From Acidobacteriaceae bacterium (GTDB taxonomy: Bacteria; Acidobacteriota; Terriglobia; Bryobacterales; Bryobacteraceae): 32,360 nucleotides of DNA. Position numbers and translations under genes: made by a program. Positions 8,008-16,399 of this stretch are shown one piece after another; the stretch's first letter is position 1; every line of letters begins with the position of its first letter. The DNA lies in contig JAFAUR010000962.1 of NCBI GenBank assembly GCA_019243205.1, positions 1 to 32,360 of the forward strand, written 5' to 3'. Under the pieces are notes generated by a model. That model saw only the letters and a program-made list of their open reading frames with translations, had not been told where the DNA came from and did not search any database.

Positions 8008-9807
8008 ATGTTTGCTGACGAGTCGGTCGCCCGACCGATCTCCATTCTACTTTCTTACGGATTCCAGTGGTTTCTGTTCTTGCTGCCGGGTTTTTCGATC
8101 TGCGCCAGAACTGCCGGCCGCCTAAGTCAGACAGCCGTTCAGTCCGTGATCACCATTGTGCTAACCGGGGCGGTTCTGGGTTACCTGAGTTTCTGGGCTT
8201 TCTTCGCTCATCGAGCCATCGGAAGGTCGTTCACGATGCTCGTGTATGCCGCTGCTGTGATTCTCGTCGTCGAAGCTCTCCTCCGGCGGCCCGCAGCGGT
8301 GAAAGGGCTGGTTTGGCAAGTGGGGCCGCCGTTTGCGCTCGTCCTGATCTCGGGGATGTTTTACCTGTCCTGCTTTTATCTTTTCGAGGGTCCGCACGAC
8401 CCTGGCGCAAGCTTGGGCGATATCCGCTTCTTTGAGGCAGTTCGGCCGGGTGACAACTTGATACCGGAGATCTTTGCCGACAAGATCTATCGGCATGAGC
8501 CTTTACGGCCCTTCTGCTGTGGTGACTGGTTGAGTAGCGACCGGCCGCCTTTGCAATCCGGCATTTTCCTTCTCCTTCGTCCGTTACGCATTGCCGGAAG
8601 CGCCGGATTGCAGTATCAGGTTCTGAGCACGGTGCTTCAGTGCCTGTGGATTTGCGGCGTCTGGTCGCTCTTAACCGCCCTGAACACGCCGGCCAAGCGA
8701 AGCTTACAACTGCTGGTCCCGCTCATTTTTTCTGGTTTTCTCTTCTACAACTCCGTATATGTGTGGCCGAAACTCATGGCCGCTACTTTCATTCTGTTCG
8801 CGATCTGTATTTTGTTGCAGATCCTTCGCTCAGGCCGGGCAACTCACGTTGATTTCGCTTTGGGCAGCATCAGTGTGTCGTTGGCGCTGCTCGCTCACCC
8901 CGGGAGTGTATTCAGCCTCTTCGCATTCTTGTTAGTTGTGGTCTCGCGATGGCGGACGTTCAAAACTCGAAAGATCATTCCGGCCGCCGTGTTGGGCATT
9001 TGTTTACTTCTGCCCTGGACCGCATACCAGCATTTTGTCGATCCGCCCGGCAACCGGCTCCTCAAAATGCACCTTGCAGGTGTTTTCGACGTCGATCAAC
9101 GCTCCTTCGCAAGAGCCCTGGTCGACTCGTATCGCCAGCACTCCATATCGCAGATCGCTCGATTTAAGTTCGAAAACTTCAAAACGCTGTTTGGCCCGAA
9201 GCCGCTCGACAGCATGGGACTCTCGGCGTTCAGGTTCGGCCCGGGCATTCACCTGGATCGCGCGGCGATAGAACGATCGCGTGTTTTAGAGCGAGAGTAT
9301 ATCTGGAACGCGGTTGGCTGGCTCAATCTGGGCTGGATTGTTTTAGCCGTATCTCTGGTTCGGGGCCGGAAGCTGCCCCGATCGGCTGTAACAGGCGGGC
9401 ACTGGTTGATAATTGCCGCGATAGTGAATCTGCTTTTCTGGTGCCTGCTTGATTTTGGGCCGGGCGAAACATTTACGACACACAGTTCCTATGCGGATCT
9501 GTTACTGCTCGAAGTCGGCTTGGGCGGTTGGATGCTAGCGTTGCCCGCCGGCTTCGTACTCATAATTCTCGGATTGCAGGTGTTCAGTCTATTCGCCGTT
9601 TGGGTTCTGTATCCGCCAGTTCAGTTCTTCTCTTCGCCGGTAGTGATGAACGTTCCGTTCTTGGTAGCAGCGCTTGTATCGGCGTGCAGCCTTTTGGGGA
9701 TTTTCTTCCGGAGCACCTACAAACAACTCACTTCACCGGATGGTCCGGATGCAAGTAACCGGCCAGGAAGCGATACACTTCGGCCCTCGATTCCCGAGCC
9801 AGTTTAG
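8008..9807 (+). CDS. Polytopic membrane protein, possible GT-C-type glycosyltransferase
   Basis: This 599-residue protein has about 12 hydrophobic segments and belongs to no family I recognise with certainty. After the first four segments comes a soluble loop (residues about 126-180) with acidic residues (GDIRFF, DNLIPEIFADK) and SDRPPLQ at 177-183. This resembles the DRPP/D-R-P-L element that follows the first loop of ArnT/PMT-like GT-C glycosyltransferases, which use lipid-linked sugars at the outer face of the inner membrane. A second soluble loop lies around residues 345-425. The C-terminal tail after the last helix is polar and Pro/Ser-rich, and its last 80 bp overlap the convergent S9 hydrolase gene. 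Alternatives are an O-antigen-ligase-like or simply uncharacterised membrane protein. It appears monocistronic. Confidence 0.7.
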   Translation: MFADESVARPISILLSYGFQWFLFLLPGFSICARTAGRLSQTAVQSVITIVLTGAVLGYLSFWAFFAHRAIGRSFTMLVYAAAVILVVEALLRRPAAVKGLVWQVGPPFALVLISGMFYLSCFYLFEGPHDPGASLGDIRFFEAVRPGDNLIPEIFADKIYRHEPLRPFCCGDWLSSDRPPLQSGIFLLLRPLRIAGSAGLQYQVLSTVLQCLWICGVWSLLTALNTPAKRSLQLLVPLIFSGFLFYNSVYVWPKLMAATFILFAICILLQILRSGRATHVDFALGSISVSLALLAHPGSVFSLFAFLLVVVSRWRTFKTRKIIPAAVLGICLLLPWTAYQHFVDPPGNRLLKMHLAGVFDVDQRSFARALVDSYRQHSISQIARFKFENFKTLFGPKPLDSMGLSAFRFGPGIHLDRAAIERSRVLEREYIWNAVGWLNLGWIVLAVSLVRGRKLPRSAVTGGHWLIIAAIVNLLFWCLLDFGPGETFTTHSSYADLLLLEVGLGGWMLALPAGFVLIILGLQVFSLFAVWVLYPPVQFFSSPVVMNVPFLVAALVSACSLLGIFFRSTYKQLTSPDGPDASNRPGSDTLRPSIPEPV

Positions 9808-10783
9808 TGTCGGTGCGATTGAAGTAGTGACCGCCGGGCGCGTTCTCGTACACTTTGTATTCGAATTTCTTGCCTTCTGCTTTCAATGCCTGGATCAGGT
9901 GTTCGACTTCCAGATAGTTAACGTCCTCGTCGTTGGTATTGGCATGGATGAGCAGAGGCGTCTGGAGATCCTTCACATGGTTGACGGGTGAGCGGCGGCG
10001 ATACTCCTCGATATCATCGCGAACGGACTTGCCGATGTGGTACGGCGCAGAGTAGAGCTGGCGATACGCTTCGGGCTCGTAGCCCATGCGCGCGACCAGA
10101 TCACTGACCGGAACGCCCGCGTACGCGACGGCGTAGGTCGACGGGTGCTCCATGATGTTCATGAGCGTGATAAATCCGCCGTGGCTCCAGCCCACCATGC
10201 CGACTCGATGTGAATCCAGAAATGGATAGCGTTCGAGCATCCAGCCGGAGCTGTTGAAGACGTCGTCAATCTCGCGGCCTCCGTAATCAATCTGCTGGAA
10301 GAAGCCAAGCCCGTATCCCGTGCTGCCGCGATAGTCGCAAGCGATCACGGAATAACCCTGTTCGAGCAGCTCGCGCATGACATGGAGATCGCTCGTGTCG
10401 AAGTTCGCGTGCACGCCTTGATGGGCGAAGGTAATGAGCGGCTGCTTCTTGGTCCGATCGAGATTTTTGGGAATGAAGGTGTAAGCGTGGATGATCAGCG
10501 GATTCACCGCTCCCGGCGCTTTCGGATTTGCGGCATGTGCGGGAGGAGAGCTGGTGTATTCGATCTTGTCGAGGTCCGCGACATCCGACAGGCGGGTGAA
10601 CCAGAGCACGTCGTCGATGCGCTTGGTGACCATGTCGAAATCGCTTCGTTCAGCCAACGAATTGGGGGGCGCAGGCGCGGTCGATTGTGTAGTGGACGCA
10701 GGCGGCGGAGCGGCGGCCTGCCATGCGAGAACAGGTACAGCAAGGAGGGCAGAAGAAACGAAGAAGCGCTGAGCTTGACGCAT
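9728..10783 (-). CDS. Secreted S9-type alpha/beta hydrolase (prolyl-oligopeptidase family, no propeller)
   Basis: The best start is ATG at 10783, giving 351 residues that begin with a signal peptide (MRQAQRFFVSSALLAVPVLA). An open frame extends 73 codons further upstream, but that part is the antisense shadow of the preceding gene. The catalytic triad of the prolyl-oligopeptidase fold is visible: Ser200 in GWSHGG, Asp285 in HANTNDEDV (DxxV pattern) and His319 in APGGHYF. The oxyanion-side DYRGSTGYG lies at 150-158. With about 100 residues before the hydrolase core there is no room for the seven-bladed propeller of true S9 oligopeptidases, so the substrate may be a peptide or an ester. The ATG lies 4 bp after the stop of the upstream gene, so it is the third gene of an EamA/small secreted protein/hydrolase operon. 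Confidence 0.88.
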   Translation of the reverse strand: MRQAQRFFVSSALLAVPVLAWQAAAPPPASTTQSTAPAPPNSLAERSDFDMVTKRIDDVLWFTRLSDVADLDKIEYTSSPPAHAANPKAPGAVNPLIIHAYTFIPKNLDRTKKQPLITFAHQGVHANFDTSDLHVMRELLEQGYSVIACDYRGSTGYGLGFFQQIDYGGREIDDVFNSSGWMLERYPFLDSHRVGMVGWSHGGFITLMNIMEHPSTYAVAYAGVPVSDLVARMGYEPEAYRQLYSAPYHIGKSVRDDIEEYRRRSPVNHVKDLQTPLLIHANTNDEDVNYLEVEHLIQALKAEGKKFEYKVYENAPGGHYFNRTDTKLARESRAEVYRFLAGYLHPDHPVK

Positions 10784-10787
10784 GAAT

Positions 10788-11300
10788 CTAGTGGCTGGTT
10801 CCGGCGACGCGCTGTTCATCGCCGGAAGCCGTGGTGGTCCAATCCTTTCCGTTCGTTGATTCCGACTGCTCGAAGTGAATGTGATTACGGCCGGAGAAGA
10901 CGTTCGTGGTGCGATAGTGCACCGTGTGACCTCCGGCATCCCAGGTACTCGAGTACACCCAGCGATCGCCGTTGATTTCGAGGTCGCCGCGACTGGTAGC
11001 ACGACCTTCGAGCGTGACGTTCTGGGTGTAGTAATGGCCCGGGTTATTGGTAGGGATGAAGATCATCATGTTTCCGGGTTGATTGTTTACCGTTTGCTGG
11101 CACGCGTAAAACGAGCCGACGCGGGCGCATATGTTTTTCAGAGTGTCAGGCATCGTGCCGGCGGGCGCTGCGGATTTTGTGATGGTCCAAGTGCCTGCGT
11201 AGAGAGCCAGAGGAGCATAGACAGACTCTGCGGGAGCGGCGCCTAGCCGAGCGCACAGCAGTGTGATGGCCCAGCAGAAAGATAGTATGCGAAGCCTCAA
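10788..11300 (-). CDS. Small secreted protein, lipocalin-like, function unknown
   Basis: The 170-residue product starts with a signal peptide (MRLRILSFCWAITLLCARLG, AAPAES). The rest is predicted to be beta-rich, with YAGTWTI near residue 34, two cysteines (in NICARVG and FYACQQ) that could form a disulfide, and several short aromatic strands. The layout resembles small lipocalin-like or DUF1579-like proteins, but I cannot assign a family. An in-frame stop, which is the stop codon of the EamA gene itself, lies four codons upstream. Between it and the signal peptide the only usable start is TTG at 11300, without a clear Shine-Dalgarno. It lies between an exporter gene and a secreted hydrolase gene, 12 bp and 4 bp away, so it is probably co-transcribed and translated by reinitiation. 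Confidence 0.75.
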   Translation of the reverse strand: MRLRILSFCWAITLLCARLGAAPAESVYAPLALYAGTWTITKSAAPAGTMPDTLKNICARVGSFYACQQTVNNQPGNMMIFIPTNNPGHYYTQNVTLEGRATSRGDLEINGDRWVYSSTWDAGGHTVHYRTTNVFSGRNHIHFEQSESTNGKDWTTTASGDEQRVAGTSH

Positions 11301-11312
11301 GAGTGGGTGCGA

Positions 11313-12254
11313 TTAGTTTCGCACACCGCTCTCTTCGAGGGCCGATTTCGGTTCGCCTGCCTTCGCGAAGATGATGAAACTGACGCTCGCGAGGATGCAT
11401 CCGGCGCCAAGCAGAGTAGGAACAGTGATGGATTCCTTGCCGAGCCACCAGCCAAGCGCAAGAGCGATAACAGGATTCACGTACGCGTAACTCGCAACTT
11501 TCGTGGGCGACATGCGGGCAAGGAGCCAGATGTACGCCGTGAACGAGAGAACCGAGGCGGCAACGATGAGATAAACCGTGGCGATGATCGCTTCGCGCGC
11601 GATGTGCGGAGGAGGCCTCATCTCTCGCGCCAGGGAGGAACAGAGCAGGAGCATGAGTCCGCCGAAAAGCATCTGCCAACCGGCCGTTGCGATGGGCGTG
11701 GAAGGAAGCGAAACACGTTTCGAGAGCACAGTTGCGAAGGCCCACGAGATCTCCGACGCGAGTATGGCGAGGCACGCGAACGTGGAGACGGCACCGGCTG
11801 TTTCGGTCTCATTCAACGCGATCAGAAGCACGCCGACGAGACCTGCCAGTACGGCAAGGACGGTTCTGATATGTAGTGCGGCCAGTTTGAAAACGAAAAC
11901 TTCGAGCAGCAGTGTCCAAACGGGGATAGTGGCGACGAGCAGCGAGGCTATACCCGAAGGCAAAGTTTTCTCGGCCCAGAACAAACCGGCGTATGTGCCG
12001 AGAAACATGAATGCGCCAACGACGATCAGGTTGCGCCATTGATGGCCCCGCGGCGGCGGGTCCGACCGCAGCCAGGACCAAAGGCACAAGCACGCGCCGG
12101 CAATCGAGAACCGAAGGCCTGCCGCGAAGAAGGGCGGCATGGTCGCGACCGCAACGCGTATGGCATAGAACGACGAACCCCAGATGATGTAAATGGCCGC
12201 GAATGCAAGCACCGTTCTGGCGTCGAGTTCACGCTTTTGCCGACGGAGATGCAT
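11313..12254 (-). CDS. EamA/DMT-family exporter (YedA/RhaT-like)
   Basis: The 313-residue membrane protein has ten hydrophobic segments in two homologous halves, residues about 13-140 and 152-295. This is the tandem EamA arrangement of the drug/metabolite transporter superfamily. Each half carries typical helix signatures: IYIIWGSSFYAIR with RFSIAGACL in the first, and SWAFATVLSKR plus YAYVNPVIALALGW in the second. Such proteins export amino acids or other metabolites across the inner membrane; the substrate cannot be inferred. The ATG at 12254 starts the three-gene minus-strand operon and is divergent from the MetX-MetW gene, with 96 bp between the starts. The short polar N-terminal extension before the first helix is normal for the family. 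Confidence 0.9.
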   Translation of the reverse strand: MHLRRQKRELDARTVLAFAAIYIIWGSSFYAIRVAVATMPPFFAAGLRFSIAGACLCLWSWLRSDPPPRGHQWRNLIVVGAFMFLGTYAGLFWAEKTLPSGIASLLVATIPVWTLLLEVFVFKLAALHIRTVLAVLAGLVGVLLIALNETETAGAVSTFACLAILASEISWAFATVLSKRVSLPSTPIATAGWQMLFGGLMLLLCSSLAREMRPPPHIAREAIIATVYLIVAASVLSFTAYIWLLARMSPTKVASYAYVNPVIALALGWWLGKESITVPTLLGAGCILASVSFIIFAKAGEPKSALEESGVRN

Positions 12255-12350
12255 TTCATCTAGGGTGGCATGAGGCTATGGGTAACCGTGCTACTGTGAC
12301 AGTTTCAGGCGCTTCACAAGATCTTTAAGGCCTTTTGTGTCGCCAGCCCC

Positions 12351-14120
12351 ATGCCCGCTCGCTTAGAAACACCGCTTTCGGTCGACACTCAGATCGCGTC
12401 TTTCCCCGCCCTGCCGTTGGACTGCGGGGTCACGCTGATGAATGTCGACGTAGCGTATGAGACCTATGGCGAGTTGAACGCGGATGGCACGAATGCAATT
12501 CTGATTCTGCATGCGTTCTCGGGTGACGCGCATGCGGCCGGCATCAATCGCGAGGGGCAGCCGGGCTGGTGGTCGAGCATGATCGGTCCTGGCCTGGCAT
12601 TTGATACCGACCGGTATTTCGTGATCTCGTCGAACGTCCTGGGCGGGTGTCGTGGATCAACAGGACCGGGATCGATCAATCCGGCGACGGGCAAGCAGTA
12701 CGGGATGGCTTTCCCCGTGATCACGATCGCGGACATGGTGCGGCTCCAGAAAATGCTCGTCGATCACCTCGGCATCACGCGGCTACTCGCGGTGGCGGGC
12801 GGGTCGATGGGCGGGATGCAAGCGCTTGAGTGGGCGGTTGCGTATCCCGATTCCGTGGCGGCCGCAATACCGATTGCCGCCACTTCACGCCACAGCGCCC
12901 AGCAGATCGCATTCAACGAGGTGGGACGGCAGGCGATCATGTCGGACCCGGATTGGAACGGCGGCGATTACTACGACGCAAAGCCTCCGGCGCGCGGACT
13001 GGCAGTCGCGCGGATGGTGGGCCATATCACTTACATGAGCGACGCCTCCATGCGCGAAAAGTTCGGGCGGCGCTTGCGCGACAAAGACGCGTTCGGTTTT
13101 GATTTTTCCGTTGACTTCGAAGTGGAGAGCTATCTGCGCTACCGCGGCAGCCAGTTTGTAAACCGGTTCGATGCGAACTCCTACCTTTACATCACGAAGG
13201 CAATGGATTATTTCGACCTTTCTGCCGGATACGGATGCCTGGCAGCACGGTTCAACGGGGCACGAGCAAGATTTCTGATACTCAGTTTCACATCAGACTG
13301 GCTGTATCCGACGTATCAATCGCTAGAAACGGTAAGCGCACTCCGAAGCCGGAATATCGACGTGGCTTTCTGCGAGCTGAACTCGAATTACGGGCATGAT
13401 GCGTTTCTCCTGGAGACAACCGAGCAGAGCGAGATGATCACGGGTTTCCTCGACAGCGTTTATCGCGAGGTTGCCGTGGGTGGAGCGGAGCAGAGCAGGC
13501 CGGTCGATAAGCCTGATATTCGCACGCGGCCGGATTACGCCATGATCGCGGAGATGATTGAGCCGGGCTCGCATGTGTTGGATCTCGGCTGCGGCGAAGG
13601 CGATCTGCTGGCCTGGCTGCGCGATATGAAGCACGTAAAGGGGCAAGGGATCGAGATCGATCCGGCCAAAGTAAGTCGTGCGATCGGCCGCGGGGTATCG
13701 GCATACCAGAGCGATATCGAGCAGGGACTCTCCGATTATCCGGATAACATCTTTGATGTCGTGGTATTGAGCCAGACGCTGCAGGAGATGCGCTATCCCT
13801 TGCGGGTTCTGCACGAGATGCTGAGGATCGGGCGTCACGTGATCGTCGCATTCCCGAACTTCGGCCACTGGACGACACGCCTGACCCATCTGCTCAGCGG
13901 CCGTTCTCCGCGTACACGGCTGTTCCCGTATCACTGGTACGAATCGCCGAACCTGCACTTTTTGACGGTGCATGATTTCACCGTGTTGTGCCGGGAGCAG
14001 GGTTGGAGTGTGGAGCGGCGGAACTTCATCCGCGGCCGGAGGAGTGTGCGATTTCTGCCAAACCTATTCGCGGAGTTAGCCGTTTTCTCATTACGGCGAC
14101 CCGAGGGAAGCTCCGTATAA
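12351..14120 (+). CDS. metXW: MetX-MetW fusion: homoserine O-acyltransferase joined to MetW-type methyltransferase-like domain
   Basis: This single 589-residue chain holds two methionine-pathway proteins. Residues about 10-372 are MetX, an alpha/beta-hydrolase that acylates the hydroxyl of L-homoserine. Its nucleophile is Ser152 ([13 protein letters not shown]) and the triad is completed by Asp316 (SDWLYP) and His349 (NYGHD). Residues about 392-582 are MetW, a class-I SAM-methyltransferase-like fold with motif [13 protein letters not shown] at 409-420 and the family's FPNFGHW at 501-507. MetW normally lies beside metX and is needed for full activity. The residue two after the catalytic Asp is Leu318. 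From memory, succinyl-CoA-using MetX enzymes have Arg there, so acetyl-CoA is the better guess. The junction (373-391) is a short polar linker with no stop or frameshift. No good Shine-Dalgarno precedes the ATG. An M20 dipeptidase gene follows 22 bp downstream. Confidence 0.92.
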   Translation: MPARLETPLSVDTQIASFPALPLDCGVTLMNVDVAYETYGELNADGTNAILILHAFSGDAHAAGINREGQPGWWSSMIGPGLAFDTDRYFVISSNVLGGCRGSTGPGSINPATGKQYGMAFPVITIADMVRLQKMLVDHLGITRLLAVAGGSMGGMQALEWAVAYPDSVAAAIPIAATSRHSAQQIAFNEVGRQAIMSDPDWNGGDYYDAKPPARGLAVARMVGHITYMSDASMREKFGRRLRDKDAFGFDFSVDFEVESYLRYRGSQFVNRFDANSYLYITKAMDYFDLSAGYGCLAARFNGARARFLILSFTSDWLYPTYQSLETVSALRSRNIDVAFCELNSNYGHDAFLLETTEQSEMITGFLDSVYREVAVGGAEQSRPVDKPDIRTRPDYAMIAEMIEPGSHVLDLGCGEGDLLAWLRDMKHVKGQGIEIDPAKVSRAIGRGVSAYQSDIEQGLSDYPDNIFDVVVLSQTLQEMRYPLRVLHEMLRIGRHVIVAFPNFGHWTTRLTHLLSGRSPRTRLFPYHWYESPNLHFLTVHDFTVLCREQGWSVERRNFIRGRRSVRFLPNLFAELAVFSLRRPEGSSV

Positions 14121-14142
14121 TTGGCTGCGAGAGGACCTCGCA

Positions 14143-15546
14143 TTGCCATCGACAATCCAGGAATTTATCAAGCACAACGAGACCCGTTTCCTCGACGAGT
14201 TATTTACTTTCCTGCGCATACCTAGCATCAGTACGCTTCCGGAGCACAAAACCGATGTAGCCCGTGCCGCCGAATTTGTGGCCGACAGCCTGAAAAACGC
14301 GGGAGTCGAGAATGTGGAAGTCATCAAGACGGAGAAACATCCGCTGGTGTATGGCGACTGGCTGCATGCCGCCGGCAAACCAACCGTATTGTGCTACGGG
14401 CACTTCGACGTGCAGCCTCCCGATCCGTTGGAACTGTGGGAATCTCCGCCTTTTGAGCCGAGCGTTCGCAATGGGAATATCTATGCGCGCGGGGCCTGCG
14501 ATGACAAAGGGCAGATGTACATGCATGTGAAGGCCGTAGAAGCGCTGATGCGAGCAAATGGCGGCAAGCTTCCGGTGAACGTGAAGTTTCTGTTTGAAGG
14601 CGAAGAGGAGGTCGGGGGCGAATCGATTTCGACTTACGTATCCAAGCACAAACAGAAACTAAAGGCGGACGTGGCGCTCGTTTCCGATACAGAGCTTTTC
14701 GCCGACGGCATCCCGACACTGTGCATCGGTCTCCGCGGGCTGGTGTACACGGAAATCGAGGCAACCGGTCCGGCGCGAGATCTGCATTCGGGCATGTACG
14801 GCGGGAGTGCTCCAAACGCGGTTTTTGGATTGATCGAGCTGCTTTCGAAAGCCAAAGATGCGGACGGACGGATTCAAATACCGGGAATCTATGACGACGT
14901 TGTTCCTCCGGCGCAAGCAGAAGTCGAGAGCTGGAAGAAGCTGCCGTTCGACGAATCGGAATTTCTGAAGCACGAAGTCGGCTCGACGGCGCTCACGGGT
15001 GAGCCCGACCAGAGCGTGCTCGCGCGGATATGGGCGAGACCGACATTTGAGGTCCATGGCATCGCCGGCGGATTTACCGGGACCGGCGCAAAAACAGTCA
15101 TTCCGGCCAAGGCGACAGCCAAGGTGAGTATGCGCCTGGTGCCCAAACAGGATCCGCGGCGAGTTGTGGATGCGTTCAAGAAATGGGTGGAAGAGAATAC
15201 GCCGAAAGGTATTCGAACGGAAGTGCGAGTTTTGAGCGCAGGGCCGGCCATATCGGTCAATCCGAATCACCCGGCCATCGATACGGCGGCACGCGCATTC
15301 GCGGAACGGCTGGGCAAACCGACGGTGTTCATACGCAGCGGCGGATCGATTCCCATCGTGGGTGAATTTGCCGCTGAGTTGGGAATTCCGACGGTGCTCA
15401 TGGGATTTGGGCTTCCGGACGACGGCTTACACTCGCCGAACGAGAAATACCGCATCAGCAATTTCTTTGCCGGGATTGGAACGATCGCGCGCTTCCTCCA
15501 GGAATACGGGCAGAATGGCGCCCGCATGCTAGAATCCAAGCAATAA
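14143..15546 (+). CDS. M20-family dipeptidase/metallopeptidase
   Basis: The 467-residue cytosolic peptidase has the full set of dizinc ligands of the M20 family: His87 and Asp89 (GHFDVQPPDP), bridging Asp120 (GACDDKGQ), base Glu155 with ligand Glu156 (FEGEEEVGG), Asp182 (SDTELF) and His430 (DDGLHSPNEK). His215 (ARDLHSG) in the lid domain is the substrate-binding His of carnosinase-like dipeptidases. There is no signal peptide. It would release free amino acids from dipeptides. The start is TTG at 14143, supported by GAGAGGA seven bases upstream and by the absence of a nearby ATG. It sits between MetX-MetW (22 bp upstream) and the zinc-ribbon gene (1 bp overlap, TAATG), so it belongs to the same operon. 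Confidence 0.92.
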   Translation: MPSTIQEFIKHNETRFLDELFTFLRIPSISTLPEHKTDVARAAEFVADSLKNAGVENVEVIKTEKHPLVYGDWLHAAGKPTVLCYGHFDVQPPDPLELWESPPFEPSVRNGNIYARGACDDKGQMYMHVKAVEALMRANGGKLPVNVKFLFEGEEEVGGESISTYVSKHKQKLKADVALVSDTELFADGIPTLCIGLRGLVYTEIEATGPARDLHSGMYGGSAPNAVFGLIELLSKAKDADGRIQIPGIYDDVVPPAQAEVESWKKLPFDESEFLKHEVGSTALTGEPDQSVLARIWARPTFEVHGIAGGFTGTGAKTVIPAKATAKVSMRLVPKQDPRRVVDAFKKWVEENTPKGIRTEVRVLSAGPAISVNPNHPAIDTAARAFAERLGKPTVFIRSGGSIPIVGEFAAELGIPTVLMGFGLPDDGLHSPNEKYRISNFFAGIGTIARFLQEYGQNGARMLESKQ

Positions 15547-16295
15547 TGCTGCAAGACCTCACTCTTGCACTGCGCTTACAAGCGCTGGATCGCAAGATCG
15601 TGGGTCTCGAAAACGAGATCGCGACACTCCCAAAACACATCGCCGAGATCGAAAAGAAGCTGATTGCGCATACTCGCAGGCTGGAAGCAGACCGCGCGGC
15701 GCTGGCAGCGAATGCGCGTGACCGGAAGAAGCTGGAAGGCGACATTCAGGTGCAGGAGCAGAAGATCTCGAAACTGCGTGATCAGATGCTGCAGGTTAAA
15801 ACGAATGAGCAGTACCGGGCTTTTCAGAATGAGATTGCGTACGCGGAAGGCGAGATTCGTAAGGCGGAAGACAAGATCCTCGAGCTAATGGAGCAATCGG
15901 AGCCGCTGGAGCGCAATGTGAAGGCCGCGGAAGCCGATCTGAAAGCAGAGCAGAAGCACGTCGAAGAAGAAAAAAAACGTGCGCGGGAGCGGACTGCAAT
16001 CGATGAAAAGGCTCTGGAACAAGAACGTTCCGAGCGGAATTCGATTGCAGGTCAGATGACGCCGAAAGTTCACGCCGATTACGAACGCATTCGCAAAAAG
16101 ACCAAGGGTAATCCAATCGCGGACGCAACGGAGGGACGATGCGATGCATGCCAGATTGCCTTGCGGCCGCAGTTTTTCCAGGATCTACGCCGAGGCGACA
16201 AGATCATGTTATGCGAAAGCTGCGGGCGAATTCTGACTTACAACCCTGTTGTTGACGTTGCGAGCGACGTCGCAGCCTCCCAGCAGATATCGTAA
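15546..16295 (+). CDS. Coiled-coil zinc-ribbon protein, CT398/CdsZ-like
   Basis: The 249-residue protein is almost entirely charged heptad-rich helix over residues 1-175, forming a long antiparallel coiled-coil hairpin. The family's turn sequence VKTNEQYRAFQNEI lies at about 84-97. A C-terminal C4 zinc ribbon follows, with Cys199/Cys202 (CDAC) and Cys223/Cys226 (CESC). This is the architecture of the CT398/CdsZ family and of the zf-RING_7 proteins found in many bacteria. In Chlamydia the homologue has been linked to type III secretion and sigma54-related partners; in most bacteria the role is unknown. Its ATG overlaps the stop of the M20 gene by one base (TAATG), so translation is coupled. 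No function is claimed here beyond protein or nucleic-acid binding. Confidence 0.88.
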   Translation: MLQDLTLALRLQALDRKIVGLENEIATLPKHIAEIEKKLIAHTRRLEADRAALAANARDRKKLEGDIQVQEQKISKLRDQMLQVKTNEQYRAFQNEIAYAEGEIRKAEDKILELMEQSEPLERNVKAAEADLKAEQKHVEEEKKRARERTAIDEKALEQERSERNSIAGQMTPKVHADYERIRKKTKGNPIADATEGRCDACQIALRPQFFQDLRRGDKIMLCESCGRILTYNPVVDVASDVAASQQIS

Positions 16296-16325
16296 CCTCT
16301 TGTAATTCCAGGCACGTCGCGTTTC

Positions 16326-16351
16326 CAGATACGATTTCGAAATCGTATCTG
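16326..16351. promoter_or_regulatory. 26-bp perfect palindrome upstream of the EF-G-2 gene
   Basis: The half-site CAGATACGATTTC (16326-16338) is followed directly by its exact reverse complement (16339-16351). The centre is TTCGAA. It lies 31 bp after the zinc-ribbon stop and 48 bp before the EF-G ATG. The absence of a spacer and of a T-tract argues against an intrinsic terminator and fits a site for a dimeric DNA-binding regulator. As RNA it could fold into an 11-bp hairpin with a 4-nt loop. Confidence 0.6.
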
Positions 16352-16367
16352 ATATGCTCGGCGGTTT

Positions 16368-16386
16368 GACCAGCCTGGTCGCTGGT
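16368..16386 (+). promoter_or_regulatory. Inverted repeats just before the EF-G ribosome-binding site
   Basis: ACCAGC (16369-16374) pairs with GCTGGT (16381-16386) around a 6-nt loop. An alternative dyad, GACCAG-C-CTGGTC (16368-16380), overlaps it, so two mutually exclusive folds exist. A short TTTT (16386-16389) and the Shine-Dalgarno GGAGG (16390-16394) follow at once. It could modulate translation or act as a weak attenuator; both are inference. Confidence 0.3.
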
Positions 16387-16399
16387 TTTGGAGGCGTTT

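Noticed and set aside
10784-11002. N-terminal extension of 73 residues for the S9 hydrolase.
   Set aside because: The extension is the shadow of the upstream secreted-protein gene, and a signal peptide begins exactly at the ATG at 10783.
12255-12350. A SAM or other riboswitch ahead of the MetX-MetW gene.
   Set aside because: The gap is only 96 bp and shared with a divergent gene; I see no conserved stem set or terminator hairpin in it.
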